Shown: positions 1 to 9,598 of the stretch, one piece after another
Layout: each line of letters opens with the position of its first letter
Position numbering within the stretch: the first letter of the stretch is position 1
DNA from: JBFXEO01 sp050180015
GTDB lineage: Bacteria > Bacteroidota > Bacteroidia > Bacteroidales > Tenuifilaceae
Length of the DNA: 12,961 nucleotides
NCBI GenBank assembly: GCA_050180015.1
Contig: JBFXEO010000064.1
Coordinates: 1-12,961, forward strand
Reading direction: 5' to 3'
The notes under the pieces: generated by a model
Told to the model about the DNA's origin: nothing
Seen by the model: only the letters and a program-made list of their open reading frames with translations
Databases searched by the model: none
Translations under genes and position numbers: made by a program

Positions 1-1
1 T

Positions 2-1054
2 GGCAGCTCGCTGGGCTTAAGCCGGTACATGGCGGCGGTTGTCCCCTTCATGGCCGTGATGGCAACCCGGGGGTTAATCCTATTCTCGCTGATGTTCCAG
101 ATACTTTTCAAACGGGAGTGGATTAGGGTGCTGGCTTTAATCCTTGGCGTTTTTTCAGTAATTCACATTCCCTTTGTTATTCAAAACTATCCCATCGCCC
201 TCGATGCCACATCGAAAACCCTGAAAACAGCCTCGGAATGGATAAAGACAGAAGAATTTGATAATGCCAAAATATTCTACACGGATCCTATCTTCTACTT
301 CCTACACGGTATAAATCCCTTTGATGCAACCAAGAGTCAATCATCATTCAACAGCTCCACCAATCCCAGTGAAGGCATGAAAAATGGTGATCTACTAATT
401 TACGATGAACATTTTTCTCCTATTGCCGGGGTAGAGCTGGATAAGTTGACAAGCAACCCCGAGCTTAAACTCTTAAAAACATTCGATCCTACCGTACCCA
501 CCCTTGTATTTCACAGGCTATACCGCGTAGCAGTATTCCAAAAGGTTGAGGAGGACAGCGCTGTAGCATCCCATAATATTAGCGTTCTGAATGACGAAGA
601 GAAAACTTTCAGCCCAATTATTTCATTTGATTTTGATAGCACTGTCTTTCAGCCCGAGTCTCGTTTTATCGGCTCATCAAAAATCAACCCGAACAAGTAT
701 TTGCGGGTAAAACGTTCGCGGGAATTCTACCTGACCAACCATTTTGAGCTGGATAGCGTGTCGTTCGTACCCCCATTTGAGCTGCAAGTTGCAATGAGGT
801 TATTTATGAAAACACCCGATGAGAAGTTAAAATACTACGTTGAAGTAAACAAAATGGGCGAAATTATAGCCAAAGATTTTGATATAGATATTCCCTATAA
901 TGGTAATCCTGAAGAATGGCATAACCTTAAATTTAAGGTTCTAATTCCGGAAATAACCAGCCCTGATGGCGTTAAAATAAGCACCCGCGTTTGGAATAAA
1001 AGGAAAGGAGAGTATTTAATTGATGATTACAGGGTAAGCTATAGAACAAAATAG
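2..1054 (+). CDS. C-terminal part of a GT-C-type membrane glycosyltransferase-like protein (5' partial)
   Basis: The reading frame is open to the first bases of the window, so the true start lies upstream; the ATG at 29 sits inside the motif GLSRYMAAVVPF and is not a convincing start. About 350 residues are visible. Two hydrophobic segments (about nt 29-106 and 122-184) look like the last membrane spans of a polytopic protein. The first resembles the R-x-x-x-x-x-x-P loop region of ALG/PMT-like mannosyltransferases (family recall, not a search). A soluble, probably periplasmic, stretch follows (nt 185-1051), beginning with a region like the post-membrane domain of GT-C proteins and ending in a beta-rich domain (nt 719-1051). 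That last domain resembles the C-terminus of the next gene. The sugar donor and acceptor cannot be inferred. It could instead be a polytopic protein of unknown function; the catalytic DE/DD loop expected near the N-terminus lies outside the window. Confidence 0.6.
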   Translation, partial: GSSLGLSRYMAAVVPFMAVMATRGLILFSLMFQILFKREWIRVLALILGVFSVIHIPFVIQNYPIALDATSKTLKTASEWIKTEEFDNAKIFYTDPIFYFLHGINPFDATKSQSSFNSSTNPSEGMKNGDLLIYDEHFSPIAGVELDKLTSNPELKLLKTFDPTVPTLVFHRLYRVAVFQKVEEDSAVASHNISVLNDEEKTFSPIISFDFDSTVFQPESRFIGSSKINPNKYLRVKRSREFYLTNHFELDSVSFVPPFELQVAMRLFMKTPDEKLKYYVEVNKMGEIIAKDFDIDIPYNGNPEEWHNLKFKVLIPEITSPDGVKISTRVWNKRKGEYLIDDYRVSYRTK

Positions 1055-1282
1055 AATATTCCGGTAAGCTATTACAAAACAGCTAATTTAGCGTGAGCCC
1101 GGGGTAAAATACTATTTTCAACACTACCCTGAATTTCGTTGAAGGGGGAAAAGATGCATGTAAAATGCAACTGGTGGTTTTCAGCAAACCGTTCGGGTTT
1201 TAAGTATTATTTTGGTGTGACACCTATCATTTAATTCACACTTTGAAAATCATTTCATTTTATTTATCCGCTAAAATATCCC
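1055..1282. other. intergenic gap between the two GT-C-like genes
   Basis: This gap is 228 bp and AT-rich. There is no T-tract hairpin after the first gene. A TTTG at 1242-1245 is too close to the TATTTATC at 1261-1268 (15 bp) to fit the usual 19-21 bp Bacteroidota promoter spacing, so I do not call a promoter. A 26-codon frame at 1154-1234 starts with ATG behind a purine run, but nothing else supports it as a gene. The size of the gap suggests the downstream gene may have its own promoter. Confidence 0.4.
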
Positions 1283-3055
1283 ATGAAAAAATTGAATGTT
1301 TTATACATTGTAATCGCATCTTTACTCTTCTTATATACTCTGGTAAGAGCCTATTGTGTCCCTCCATATTTTGATGAACTTTTTTCATTCTTCACCTACA
1401 TACAAACAGGGAATTTCATTCCATACGCTGCCCATACAAATGCCAACAACCATGTTTTAAACTCGTTTCTATCCTACCTGTTTACATCGGCCTTTGGCGA
1501 AAATTTTTTCTTCGTCCGTTTGGCCAGCACCCTCAGCATTGTTATTTTTATGGCCTACCTATGGAAGCTCAGACAATTTATTGGGTCCAAATATGTAAGT
1601 TTTATTCTTTTCATAGTTCTTATAACATCAACTTATTTAACGGATTTCTTTATTCTATCGAGAGGCTACGGCATTTCTATGGCATTTCTGGTAGCAGCAT
1701 CATTCCATCTGATCAACTACAGCCATACCGGCAACAGGAAAGAAATTTACTACACCCTCTTTTTCTCAATCGTAGCATTGTGGTCCAACTTATCGTTAGT
1801 GGTGCCAGCGCTGGTAATTTGGGGAATGGTTTTTATCGTTTACCTGCAAAACAACAAACCGGCAACCTTTAAAGAGCCGATGCTTGCTCTATACAAACCA
1901 TACACAGTATTCTTTATTCCATTGCTGTTGGGGATTCTCTATTCGTTCAAGCTTAAAAGTTCGGGAAGCCTATACTTTGGTTCCGATGGCGGATTAATTG
2001 ATGCTGTTTTCGTGAAACTATCGGCGGAAATTGCCGGCTCATACTTTTACGGCAGAATAATGCTTGTACTGCTGACAATAATATATACGGTATCAATACT
2101 CCTAAACATTATTGGTAAGCAGCTAAAAAATGCGAACTTGCTCGTTCAGACGCTATTCTGGGGAACTATTGTTGGCTACCTTTTAATGCACAATATTCTA
2201 GGGGTAAAATATCCCCAAGAAAGGGCTGCGCTACAGATTTACGTCTTATTTATCATTTCATTATTCTTCGCAATTGATAACATCAGACCCAATTATTTAA
2301 AATACTTATTCCCCCTGCCAACGCTCATGGTAACCATCCAATTTATCTGGCTATTTAATTTTACCCACATTCAGCATTGGAAGAATCAAACTGTACCATA
2401 CGCCTTTTACCAAAAGATTTACGGTTGGCAACAACAAAACAACAACATAAAACCAACCATTGCGGGGCATGGATTACTCGGAAAAGTATTGGATTACTAC
2501 GATTACAAAAATGGAGGGCTTTTAAATAGTACAAAAGATGATACTTCCCCCAGCAAAATCGCAGATTTTATAATTACAAATGACTGGAATAGCAATATCC
2601 AAAATTACGACACGCTAATTTATGTAAAAGAGACTTCGGTGTGTTTGCTGGCAAGAAAAGAACCAACCGCATGGGAACCATTCCTAAATGAAACAGCTAA
2701 AGATACCGTCATTCAGGGCAATTTCTATACTATGCTGGAAATTCCCGCCAAAGAACTTGTAAATCAACCCGTAAGCGTTGACGTTTCATTCAATATACAA
2801 TCGGACAATTATCCCTTCCTGGGATTTTTGGTTTGCTCTGCAACCACTGCCGACAATGAGAAAGTTGCATACACCGATGTAAACTTACAGACTGTAAAAT
2901 CAGACATAAGGGTACGAAACACTATTCATAGAAGATTATTTTTTGAGGCAATACCAGCAAATGCCGAAAAATTAGATATTTACCTATGGGTACTAAAAAA
3001 CAAAAAGGGGGTAACCCTATCCAATGTTGAAATCAAACTTCAAAAAAGCGTATAA
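1283..3055 (+). CDS. GT-C family membrane glycosyltransferase-like protein with extracytoplasmic C-terminal domain
   Basis: The protein has 590 residues. An N-terminal hydrophobic segment (about 5-23) is followed by an extracytoplasmic loop with an acidic pair, D31-E32 in PYFDELFS, then NANNHVLNSFL (53-63). An acidic pair in the first periplasmic loop followed by an N/H-rich stretch is the pattern of GT-C (GT39/ArnT/PMT_2-like) enzymes that use polyprenyl-phosphate sugars. Many further hydrophobic segments run to about residue 365. Residues 370-590 are soluble: first a region containing DTLIYVKETSVCLL, then a beta-rich domain from about 479 to the end. That domain resembles the C-terminus of the preceding gene, which suggests the two are related. 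The ATG has no Shine-Dalgarno, as is normal in this phylum. Role inferred: transfer of a sugar to a cell-envelope glycan or lipid at the periplasmic face of the inner membrane. Substrate unknown; the family call is moderately sure. Confidence 0.65.
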   Translation: MKKLNVLYIVIASLLFLYTLVRAYCVPPYFDELFSFFTYIQTGNFIPYAAHTNANNHVLNSFLSYLFTSAFGENFFFVRLASTLSIVIFMAYLWKLRQFIGSKYVSFILFIVLITSTYLTDFFILSRGYGISMAFLVAASFHLINYSHTGNRKEIYYTLFFSIVALWSNLSLVVPALVIWGMVFIVYLQNNKPATFKEPMLALYKPYTVFFIPLLLGILYSFKLKSSGSLYFGSDGGLIDAVFVKLSAEIAGSYFYGRIMLVLLTIIYTVSILLNIIGKQLKNANLLVQTLFWGTIVGYLLMHNILGVKYPQERAALQIYVLFIISLFFAIDNIRPNYLKYLFPLPTLMVTIQFIWLFNFTHIQHWKNQTVPYAFYQKIYGWQQQNNNIKPTIAGHGLLGKVLDYYDYKNGGLLNSTKDDTSPSKIADFIITNDWNSNIQNYDTLIYVKETSVCLLARKEPTAWEPFLNETAKDTVIQGNFYTMLEIPAKELVNQPVSVDVSFNIQSDNYPFLGFLVCSATTADNEKVAYTDVNLQTVKSDIRVRNTIHRRLFFEAIPANAEKLDIYLWVLKNKKGVTLSNVEIKLQKSV

Positions 3056-3059
3056 ACTT

Positions 3060-3076
3060 GCATAGCACGTCTATGC
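3060..3076. repeat. short inverted repeat just after the GT-C-like gene
   Basis: Arms GCATAG (3060-3065) and CTATGC (3071-3076) pair perfectly around a 5-nt loop, starting 5 bases after the stop codon at 3053-3055. The position suits a transcript-end hairpin, but the stem is short and no T-tract follows, so intrinsic termination is doubtful. Confidence 0.3.
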
Positions 3077-3396
3077 TATCCTTACCTCCCGCTAAATTCA
3101 TATCTAACGTTCCTTCGGCTGTATTCTCCAGCAATACCATCCCGCGTTAAAAACAAACTTATTAAGGTAGAAAAAGATTCGCTTTGGCGTCTCTGCCCCA
3201 ATAAAGCTAACCCCGTGTTGGTGGCCAGTTTTTGTTTTTTCTGAGTCTATTCGCTAAAACCTACCAGCCCCCAATCTATATACTTTATGTGCTGCAATCC
3301 GAATGGTTTCAAATTTACTGTCAACGCGGAATAATAGCTCTTGGCTAAATCAATCTATTCCGATATAAAAAAACCGTCGATAAAATTAGCCCCAAC

Positions 3397-3439
3397 ATCG
3401 TTGTAAATACTTTGGTAAAAACGCCAAATCGTTGTAAAT
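3397..3439 (+). repeat. 12-bp direct repeat ATCGTTGTAAAT, two copies
   Basis: The identical 12-mer lies at 3397-3408 and 3428-3439, offset by 31 bp, about three helical turns. Between the copies a TTTGG/CCAAA inverted repeat (3411-3415 / 3424-3428) is also present. The second copy overlaps the putative -7 element of the promoter described here. This could be a pair of binding sites on one DNA face, or a duplicated promoter box. The core CGTTGTAAA recurs at 9586-9594, before the ABC operon. Confidence 0.5.
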
Positions 3440-3442
3440 TTG
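3411..3442 (+). promoter_or_regulatory. candidate Bacteroidota-type promoter for the membrane-protein/PLP-enzyme pair
   Basis: TTTG at 3411-3414 and TAAATTTG at 3435-3442 are separated by 20 bp. This is a full match to the -33 TTTG / -7 TAnnTTTG consensus known for the primary sigma factor of Bacteroides and relatives. Transcription would start near 3449, leaving a leader of about 90 nt before the ATG at 3540. It is the best promoter match I found in the window and lies in a non-coding stretch facing the next gene. Confidence 0.6.
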
Positions 3443-3539
3443 AAAAGGGAATTTTCCGTGAACTTCGTTAGAGAAGCAAGGATTACATTGAATTTATACT
3501 AGCTCTGCGTTGTGGGATAAACTTTTTAAACATACAGCA

Positions 3540-4061
3540 ATGGCACTAACAACTCATTGTCAGAATGCAAAAAGTAATGGGCAAGTGGGGATATTCTTCC
3601 TTCACCTGATATTTTTACTACTAATAATGGCCCTTTTCCTTTTGGTTATTGAACTTATAGGAGGTAAGTTAAGCTGGTTTTACTACTCAAAATACTATGT
3701 AATATTAATTCCGCTAACCGTTATTCTACCAGTAATTGTAGCAACTACCACAGCTTTTTCGTACAAAAAGGTTTTGCTTACAATTTCTCCGGCCTCGCAT
3801 GTCAATCAGGAAAAAATAATGGAATTCTTCTACAAGGAAGCGTATAAAATTGTTCAGCAGGATAAAAGCAAGGTGGTTTTTGAACGGTCAAGGTTTTTAC
3901 CCCGATTCCTATGCCTGAATGTTGACAAACCATACGTTGAAGTTACCCCAACCGAGGTGAGAATTTACATGCTTAAACGGTTATCGCTGGTATTTACCCC
4001 TCAGCTACAGTTCGGTAAACGTTTCGAAATTAACCCAGAGTCTGCCACCCCCAATGCGTAG
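3540..4061 (+). CDS. small two-helix membrane protein of unknown function
   Basis: From the ATG at 3540 the protein has 173 residues. It has two strongly hydrophobic segments, IFFLHLIFLLLIMALFLLVI and YVILIPLTVILPVIVATTTAF, joined by a short loop. A soluble tail of about 105 residues follows, which is probably cytoplasmic and mixed alpha/beta (contains VVFERSRF and VEVTPTEVRIYM). The frame is also open to a TTG at 3510, which would add ten residues (MWDKLFKHTA). I prefer the ATG because TTG starts are rare in this group and the added residues show no feature. The 3' end overlaps the next gene by 8 bp, so the two are probably co-transcribed and translationally coupled. I do not recognise the family. 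The arrangement (two membrane helices, then a compact tail) recalls bacterial PH-like or YcxB-like membrane proteins, but that is only a shape resemblance. Confidence 0.7.
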   Translation: MALTTHCQNAKSNGQVGIFFLHLIFLLLIMALFLLVIELIGGKLSWFYYSKYYVILIPLTVILPVIVATTTAFSYKKVLLTISPASHVNQEKIMEFFYKEAYKIVQQDKSKVVFERSRFLPRFLCLNVDKPYVEVTPTEVRIYMLKRLSLVFTPQLQFGKRFEINPESATPNA

Positions 4062-5151
4062 CTATCCGGTTTTACTGCTCGATGATACCAAATGCCGTGA
4101 GAATATTCGGACAATGGCCGCCAAGGCAAGGCAGCGCAACTTAATTTTTCGGCCTCACTTTAAAACACACCAGAGCTTGGCAATCGGTGAATGGTTCAGA
4201 GATGCCGGTGTTAATAGCATTACGGTTTCATCGGTACAAATGGCAGAATACTTTGCCCAAGGGCACTGGAATGATATTACGGTAGCCTTCCCGGTAAGCT
4301 ATTGGGAGGTAGAGCACATCAACAACCTGTCAAAGAGGGTTTCGGTAAACGTGCTTACCCCATCGGCCTCAAGCCTGATGAAAGTAGCTGCCCTTATCGA
4401 CAAGAATGTAGGAATTTTCATTGAGGTTGACGTTGGGCACGAACGATCGGGCGTTAACCCGGAAAATACCCGTGAAGTTGCCATAATGGTAAACCTCATA
4501 GAAAAAGCAAACCTAAAATTTAAAGGATTCCTAACCCATGCTGGCCATACGTACCAGGCAAAATCGCCCGATGAGGTTTTATCTATACATAACAACGCCA
4601 TGGGTAAACTGGCCCGGCTCAAATCGTTCTGGAAGGAGTCGCACCCCAATATCCTTGTCTCCTACGGCGATACCCCTTCATGCGCCATCTCGGATGATTT
4701 CTGGGGTATCGATGAAATTCGACCCGGGAATTTTGTTTTTTTCGATGTAATGCAAAACCACATAGGGTCGTGCAAGCCCTCCAACATTGCGCTTAGCGTT
4801 GTATGCCCGGTGGTGGATATAAACCGAACCAGAGGAGAAGCCCTGGTGCATTGCGGTGCGGTTCATCTCTCAAAGGATTTCTTACATCTCCCCTCCGGAG
4901 AGATTTCATTCGGGGCGGTTTGTACTTTAAGCAACACTGTAAGAAGTGCCCCCATTGATGGGCTTTACCTAAAATCGCTGAGTCAGGAGCATGGAATTAT
5001 AGCCAGCGTTACAGGTTCATTCCCCTTTGAAATTGGCGATTTACTGGCAATTTTACCCATTCACAGCTGCCTGACCGTTGATTTGATGGGTGAAATGGTT
5101 TGTCCTGATGGTACGATAATCCCCACTATGCACCAGCGTACATTTCATTGA
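4054..5151 (+). CDS. PLP-dependent D-threonine aldolase / D-serine dehydratase family enzyme
   Basis: The protein has 365 residues, the normal length for this fold-type III PLP family: an alanine racemase-like N-terminal barrel followed by a D-serine dehydratase-like C-terminal domain. RPHFKTHQ (33-40) holds the expected Schiff-base lysine, K37. GHTY follows about 165 residues in, and a C-terminal PIHSCLTVD carries H337 and C339. In characterised eukaryotic D-serine dehydratases a His-x-Cys pair binds zinc, whereas D-threonine aldolases use His-x-Asp, so the residue pair leans towards a dehydratase-type enzyme acting on a D-amino acid. Substrate specificity is inferred, not shown. The enzyme has no signal peptide and should be cytoplasmic. 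Its ATG lies inside the end of the preceding membrane-protein gene (8-bp overlap), implying coupled translation. It ends 28 bp before the convergent phosphatase gene, with no obvious terminator between them. Confidence 0.85.
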   Translation: MRSYPVLLLDDTKCRENIRTMAAKARQRNLIFRPHFKTHQSLAIGEWFRDAGVNSITVSSVQMAEYFAQGHWNDITVAFPVSYWEVEHINNLSKRVSVNVLTPSASSLMKVAALIDKNVGIFIEVDVGHERSGVNPENTREVAIMVNLIEKANLKFKGFLTHAGHTYQAKSPDEVLSIHNNAMGKLARLKSFWKESHPNILVSYGDTPSCAISDDFWGIDEIRPGNFVFFDVMQNHIGSCKPSNIALSVVCPVVDINRTRGEALVHCGAVHLSKDFLHLPSGEISFGAVCTLSNTVRSAPIDGLYLKSLSQEHGIIASVTGSFPFEIGDLLAILPIHSCLTVDLMGEMVCPDGTIIPTMHQRTFH

Positions 5152-5179
5152 GATGAAAATCGAGTAAACTGGATACGCT

Positions 5180-7393
5180 CTACGGTATTCTAATCCCCAG
5201 AAAAGTAACATCATCAACCTGAACATTGCTTCCTTTCCACTGAGCGAACGACTCCATAAGATGATCCTTTTGCTTATTCATGGGCAGCGTGGCTATACCG
5301 CATAGGATTGTCCTTAGCTCGTTATACCGAAATTTCTTCCCGTTTGGACCGCCAAACTGGTCGGTATAGCCATCGGTAAAAATGTACAAGCAATCACCCT
5401 CCAGCAGCTGAACGCTATGGGTAGAGAATGGGCTACGGCCTAGGAAATAACCTATTGATTGCTTATCGCATTTTACCTGGTAAAGCGTGTAATCTGTGGA
5501 TTTCTGCAGGATTACCGATGATGGTGCCGGATCAGCAGCTTTTCGCAAAACATGAAGGTATATGTTGGCTCCGGCAAATTTCAACTCTCTGGTTTTGGGG
5601 TTGTAGTTGCAAAATCCCACATCCATTCCATCAAATATTTCGGCTCCTTCACGTTGCTCAAACGAGTTATGGAATAACTCATTCAGCTGATTGAGCACTT
5701 CGCCCGGATGGGTTTCGCCCAGTTCGCTTACAATATGGTTCAGTCCAAACGTTCCTATTATACTCATAAAGGCACCAGGGGCGCCATGCCCGGTACAATC
5801 GGCCACGGCAAAGAGTATTTGATTATCAACCATTTTTAACCAGTAAAAATCGCCGCTCACCAACTCTTTGGGAAGAAATATAAGGAAGGAATCTTGAAAA
5901 AAGTCCTCGGGTTGCTGTGCCGAATGCAGAATTGCCTTTTGAATTCTCCGGGCATAGTTTAAACTATCGGTAATATCCTTGGTTCTATTCTCCAGCATAT
6001 TTTTTTGCCGTTCTATTTCGGTTTTTTGCTCTGTTAAAAGGGTATTGGCCCTTTTTTTATGCTGGAATTCCCTGAACGCAAACAGTATTACTCCAAACGC
6101 AAGAACAAGAATAATCACCAGTAACGTTTGCTTTTGTTTTTCCTGCTCCAATTTCTCACTGTTGCTAATTAGCTGTTCTTTTTGAGCTGATATTTCTTTC
6201 TCCTTTAGCCTGATGAGAGCCTGATTCTCCAAACGGTTTGCCTCGCTAATTTTTTGTTGATTAAACAAGCTGTCGGTTATGGACACGTAACGGCTTAGGT
6301 AGGCGTAAGCCTGATTTTGTTGCCCGCTTTGTCCGTATATTTTAGCCAGGCCTTTATAGGCCCGGCGGATAAAGTTGTTTAGATTCCCCTCTCGGGCTAC
6401 CTTCAAGCAACGATTGTAGCATTCAACCGCCTTAACGCTATTGCCCAACAGGTGGTATGCATCGCCCAAAACGCTGAAAGTCAAAGACAACCCATACCGA
6501 TCGTTGCCAACCATCTGCTCCTGCGCCACCCCTGTCAACAAATCGATGGTTGAGCTGTATTTGCGGTTACAGTTATTTACTACTCCAAGGTAGGTTTGAC
6601 ACCTGTTATAATATTTCGGGCTTACTGATTTTAAAGATTTCATGGAGCGGTTAAGGTCATTTTGCGCCTCAAAAAGTTTATCCCTTTGGATTTCAAGGTT
6701 CGACAGGCTCAAGTAAGCCAAACCAATATTTAACGAATCGTTATACTGCCCTAGAAGGGCAATTGCCTTTTCGAGGTAGGATTGTGCCGTTGTGTTGTTT
6801 CCCAGCTCAGTATGCACAACTCCCTGCGCCCGGTATATTTTGGCCAAACTCAGCGAATCTCCTGTAGTTTTAAAAAACTCAATGGCATTTAGGTTAATGT
6901 CCATGGCATCCGAGAACCTACCCAAATATTCCTCTGCTTGGCTAATTGAAAGCATGTACCATGTTATTTTAGCAGTATCGCGTATTGCCTGGCTAAGTTT
7001 ATAGCCATTATATAGGTATTCAGTGGATTCCCAGATCAAATCTTTGGCAAAATGGATTTCGGCAAGAAGCCGGTAAACGATTTCCGTTTGCTGCTCCCGG
7101 CCTACCTCGTAGGCAAAAATCAACGCCTGGTTGGCGTTAATCAGCGCATCTTCGTAATTGTCTGATTTGTAGTAAAACTTAGCCTTTGCGGTAAGCGCAT
7201 CAACCAGCCCAGACCTGTTCCCCGACCTTTCGTATTCTCCGATTCGCAGGTTTAACTCACTCAACGAATCGTTTTTAATACCGGAACTATTGCTGGCCAG
7301 AGCATGGCCGGTTAACAACATCTCGCCCGAGAAACAAAATACGAAAAATAGAGCTGTGAAAAAAGATATGAAGCGGTTGTTGTTGTTATCCAT
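5180..7393 (-). CDS. membrane-anchored TPR protein with C-terminal SpoIIE/PP2C-type phosphatase domain
   Basis: The protein has 737 residues. A signal peptide-like N-terminus (about 1-33) precedes a helical region with TPR-type repeats (about 45-375). A charged coiled-coil (376-422), one transmembrane helix (423-440), a second coiled-coil (441-476) and a SpoIIE-type PPM serine/threonine phosphatase domain (about 480-737) follow. Expected metal-binding acidic residues are present: D515 in SGDFYW, D532 in ADCTGHGAPGA, D674 in FTDGYTD and D727/D728 in QVDDVTF, so it should be catalytically competent. The order predicts periplasmic TPRs and a cytoplasmic phosphatase, that is, a sensor-effector. 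The family typically dephosphorylates STAS-domain anti-anti-sigma proteins, but no such partner is visible here. It lies 61 bp downstream of the hybrid kinase on the same strand and may be co-transcribed or have its own promoter. Confidence 0.9.
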   Translation of the reverse strand: MDNNNNRFISFFTALFFVFCFSGEMLLTGHALASNSSGIKNDSLSELNLRIGEYERSGNRSGLVDALTAKAKFYYKSDNYEDALINANQALIFAYEVGREQQTEIVYRLLAEIHFAKDLIWESTEYLYNGYKLSQAIRDTAKITWYMLSISQAEEYLGRFSDAMDINLNAIEFFKTTGDSLSLAKIYRAQGVVHTELGNNTTAQSYLEKAIALLGQYNDSLNIGLAYLSLSNLEIQRDKLFEAQNDLNRSMKSLKSVSPKYYNRCQTYLGVVNNCNRKYSSTIDLLTGVAQEQMVGNDRYGLSLTFSVLGDAYHLLGNSVKAVECYNRCLKVAREGNLNNFIRRAYKGLAKIYGQSGQQNQAYAYLSRYVSITDSLFNQQKISEANRLENQALIRLKEKEISAQKEQLISNSEKLEQEKQKQTLLVIILVLAFGVILFAFREFQHKKRANTLLTEQKTEIERQKNMLENRTKDITDSLNYARRIQKAILHSAQQPEDFFQDSFLIFLPKELVSGDFYWLKMVDNQILFAVADCTGHGAPGAFMSIIGTFGLNHIVSELGETHPGEVLNQLNELFHNSFEQREGAEIFDGMDVGFCNYNPKTRELKFAGANIYLHVLRKAADPAPSSVILQKSTDYTLYQVKCDKQSIGYFLGRSPFSTHSVQLLEGDCLYIFTDGYTDQFGGPNGKKFRYNELRTILCGIATLPMNKQKDHLMESFAQWKGSNVQVDDVTFLGIRIP

Positions 7394-7419
7394 TTCAAAT
7401 CACCGATTAGCCGTTTGAA

Positions 7420-7453
7420 AAAATTTAAGGTTAGCTATGTACAATTATACAAA
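7420..7453 (-). promoter_or_regulatory. weak promoter candidate before the TPR-SpoIIE gene
   Basis: On the minus strand TTTG (7453-7450) precedes TAAATTTT (7427-7420) by 22 bp. The -7 element has one mismatch to TAnnTTTG and the spacing is slightly long. It would give the phosphatase gene a transcript independent of the kinase, with a very short leader. The match is weak and the region is AT-rich. Confidence 0.25.
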
Positions 7454-7454
7454 A

Positions 7455-9422
<1,968 letters not shown>

Positions 9423-9499
9423 CGGAGAACAGTCTTTAGCGTCAATTAGAATATAAATATAGCATTTATTCAGATATTAAAAAGCGTTTAACCAATTTT

Positions 9500-9524
9500 C
9501 AAATTCGAAATTATACGAAATTTG
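9500..9524. repeat. imperfect inverted repeat in the divergent intergenic region
   Basis: CAAATTCG (9500-9507) and CGAAATTTG (9516-9524) pair around an 8-nt loop with one unpaired A. The same stretch also holds a direct repeat of CGAAATT. It lies roughly 80 bp from the kinase start and 100 bp from the ABC operon start, so it could be an operator. The composition is A/T-only in most positions, so chance is a real alternative. Confidence 0.3.
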
Positions 9525-9558
9525 TTCAACTTTTCATCATCCTTTGAAATTTCTTGTC

Positions 9559-9583
9559 CCTAAAAAAATGATGGATTTTTAGG
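9559..9583 (+). promoter_or_regulatory. perfect 8-bp inverted repeat, candidate operator of the ABC operon
   Basis: CCTAAAAA (9559-9566) and TTTTTAGG (9576-9583) are exact inverse complements around a 9-nt loop. The repeat ends 2 bp before the CGTTGTAAA element and 40 bp before the ATG at 9624, which is where a repressor site would sit relative to a promoter. It could equally form a small RNA hairpin if transcription starts further upstream. It does not match a Fur box as I know it, and the regulator is unknown. Confidence 0.4.
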
Positions 9584-9585
9584 AG

Positions 9586-9598
9586 CGTTGTAAACTTC
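9586..9598 (+). promoter_or_regulatory. possible -7 element of the ABC operon promoter
   Basis: CGTTGTAAACTTC repeats the CGTTGTAAA core of the -7 region found at 3430-3438. Its TAAACTTC differs from TAnnTTTG at two positions, and no TTTG lies at the right distance upstream. An alternative is TATTTTCG at 9603-9610, one mismatch from consensus. Either would give a leader of under 30 nt before the ATG at 9624. Confidence 0.25.

Larger units (their letters stand above)
3056..3539. other. long gene-poor intergenic region
   Basis: No convincing coding frame is seen on either strand between the GT-C-like gene and the next ATG. The region starts with a short hairpin (arms GCATAG/CTATGC, 3060-3076) with no following T-run, so it is not a standard terminator. 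The last 150 bp hold a 12-bp direct repeat and a good promoter candidate, listed separately. Several phrases on the minus strand read briefly as protein but are interrupted by stops, so a decayed gene fragment is possible but not shown. Confidence 0.5.

Noticed and set aside
1154..1234. A 26-codon frame (starting MHVKCNWWFS) behind a purine-rich stretch
   Set aside because: Too short, no recognisable motif, and Shine-Dalgarno-like sequence carries little weight in this phylum.
3060..3076. Hairpin as an intrinsic terminator
   Set aside because: Only a 6-bp stem and no T-tract follows.
3056..3509. Mobile-element remnant or decayed gene in the long intergenic region
   Set aside because: No terminal inverted repeats, target-site duplication or recognisable transposase fragment could be found.
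3510..3539. TTG start adding ten residues to the small membrane protein
   Set aside because: TTG starts are uncommon here and an ATG lies 30 bp downstream. The extra residues show no feature; kept as an alternative only.
4299..4649. 116-codon frame on the minus strand inside the PLP-enzyme gene
   Set aside because: It is opposite a clear family member with intact motifs and shows no protein-like pattern of its own.
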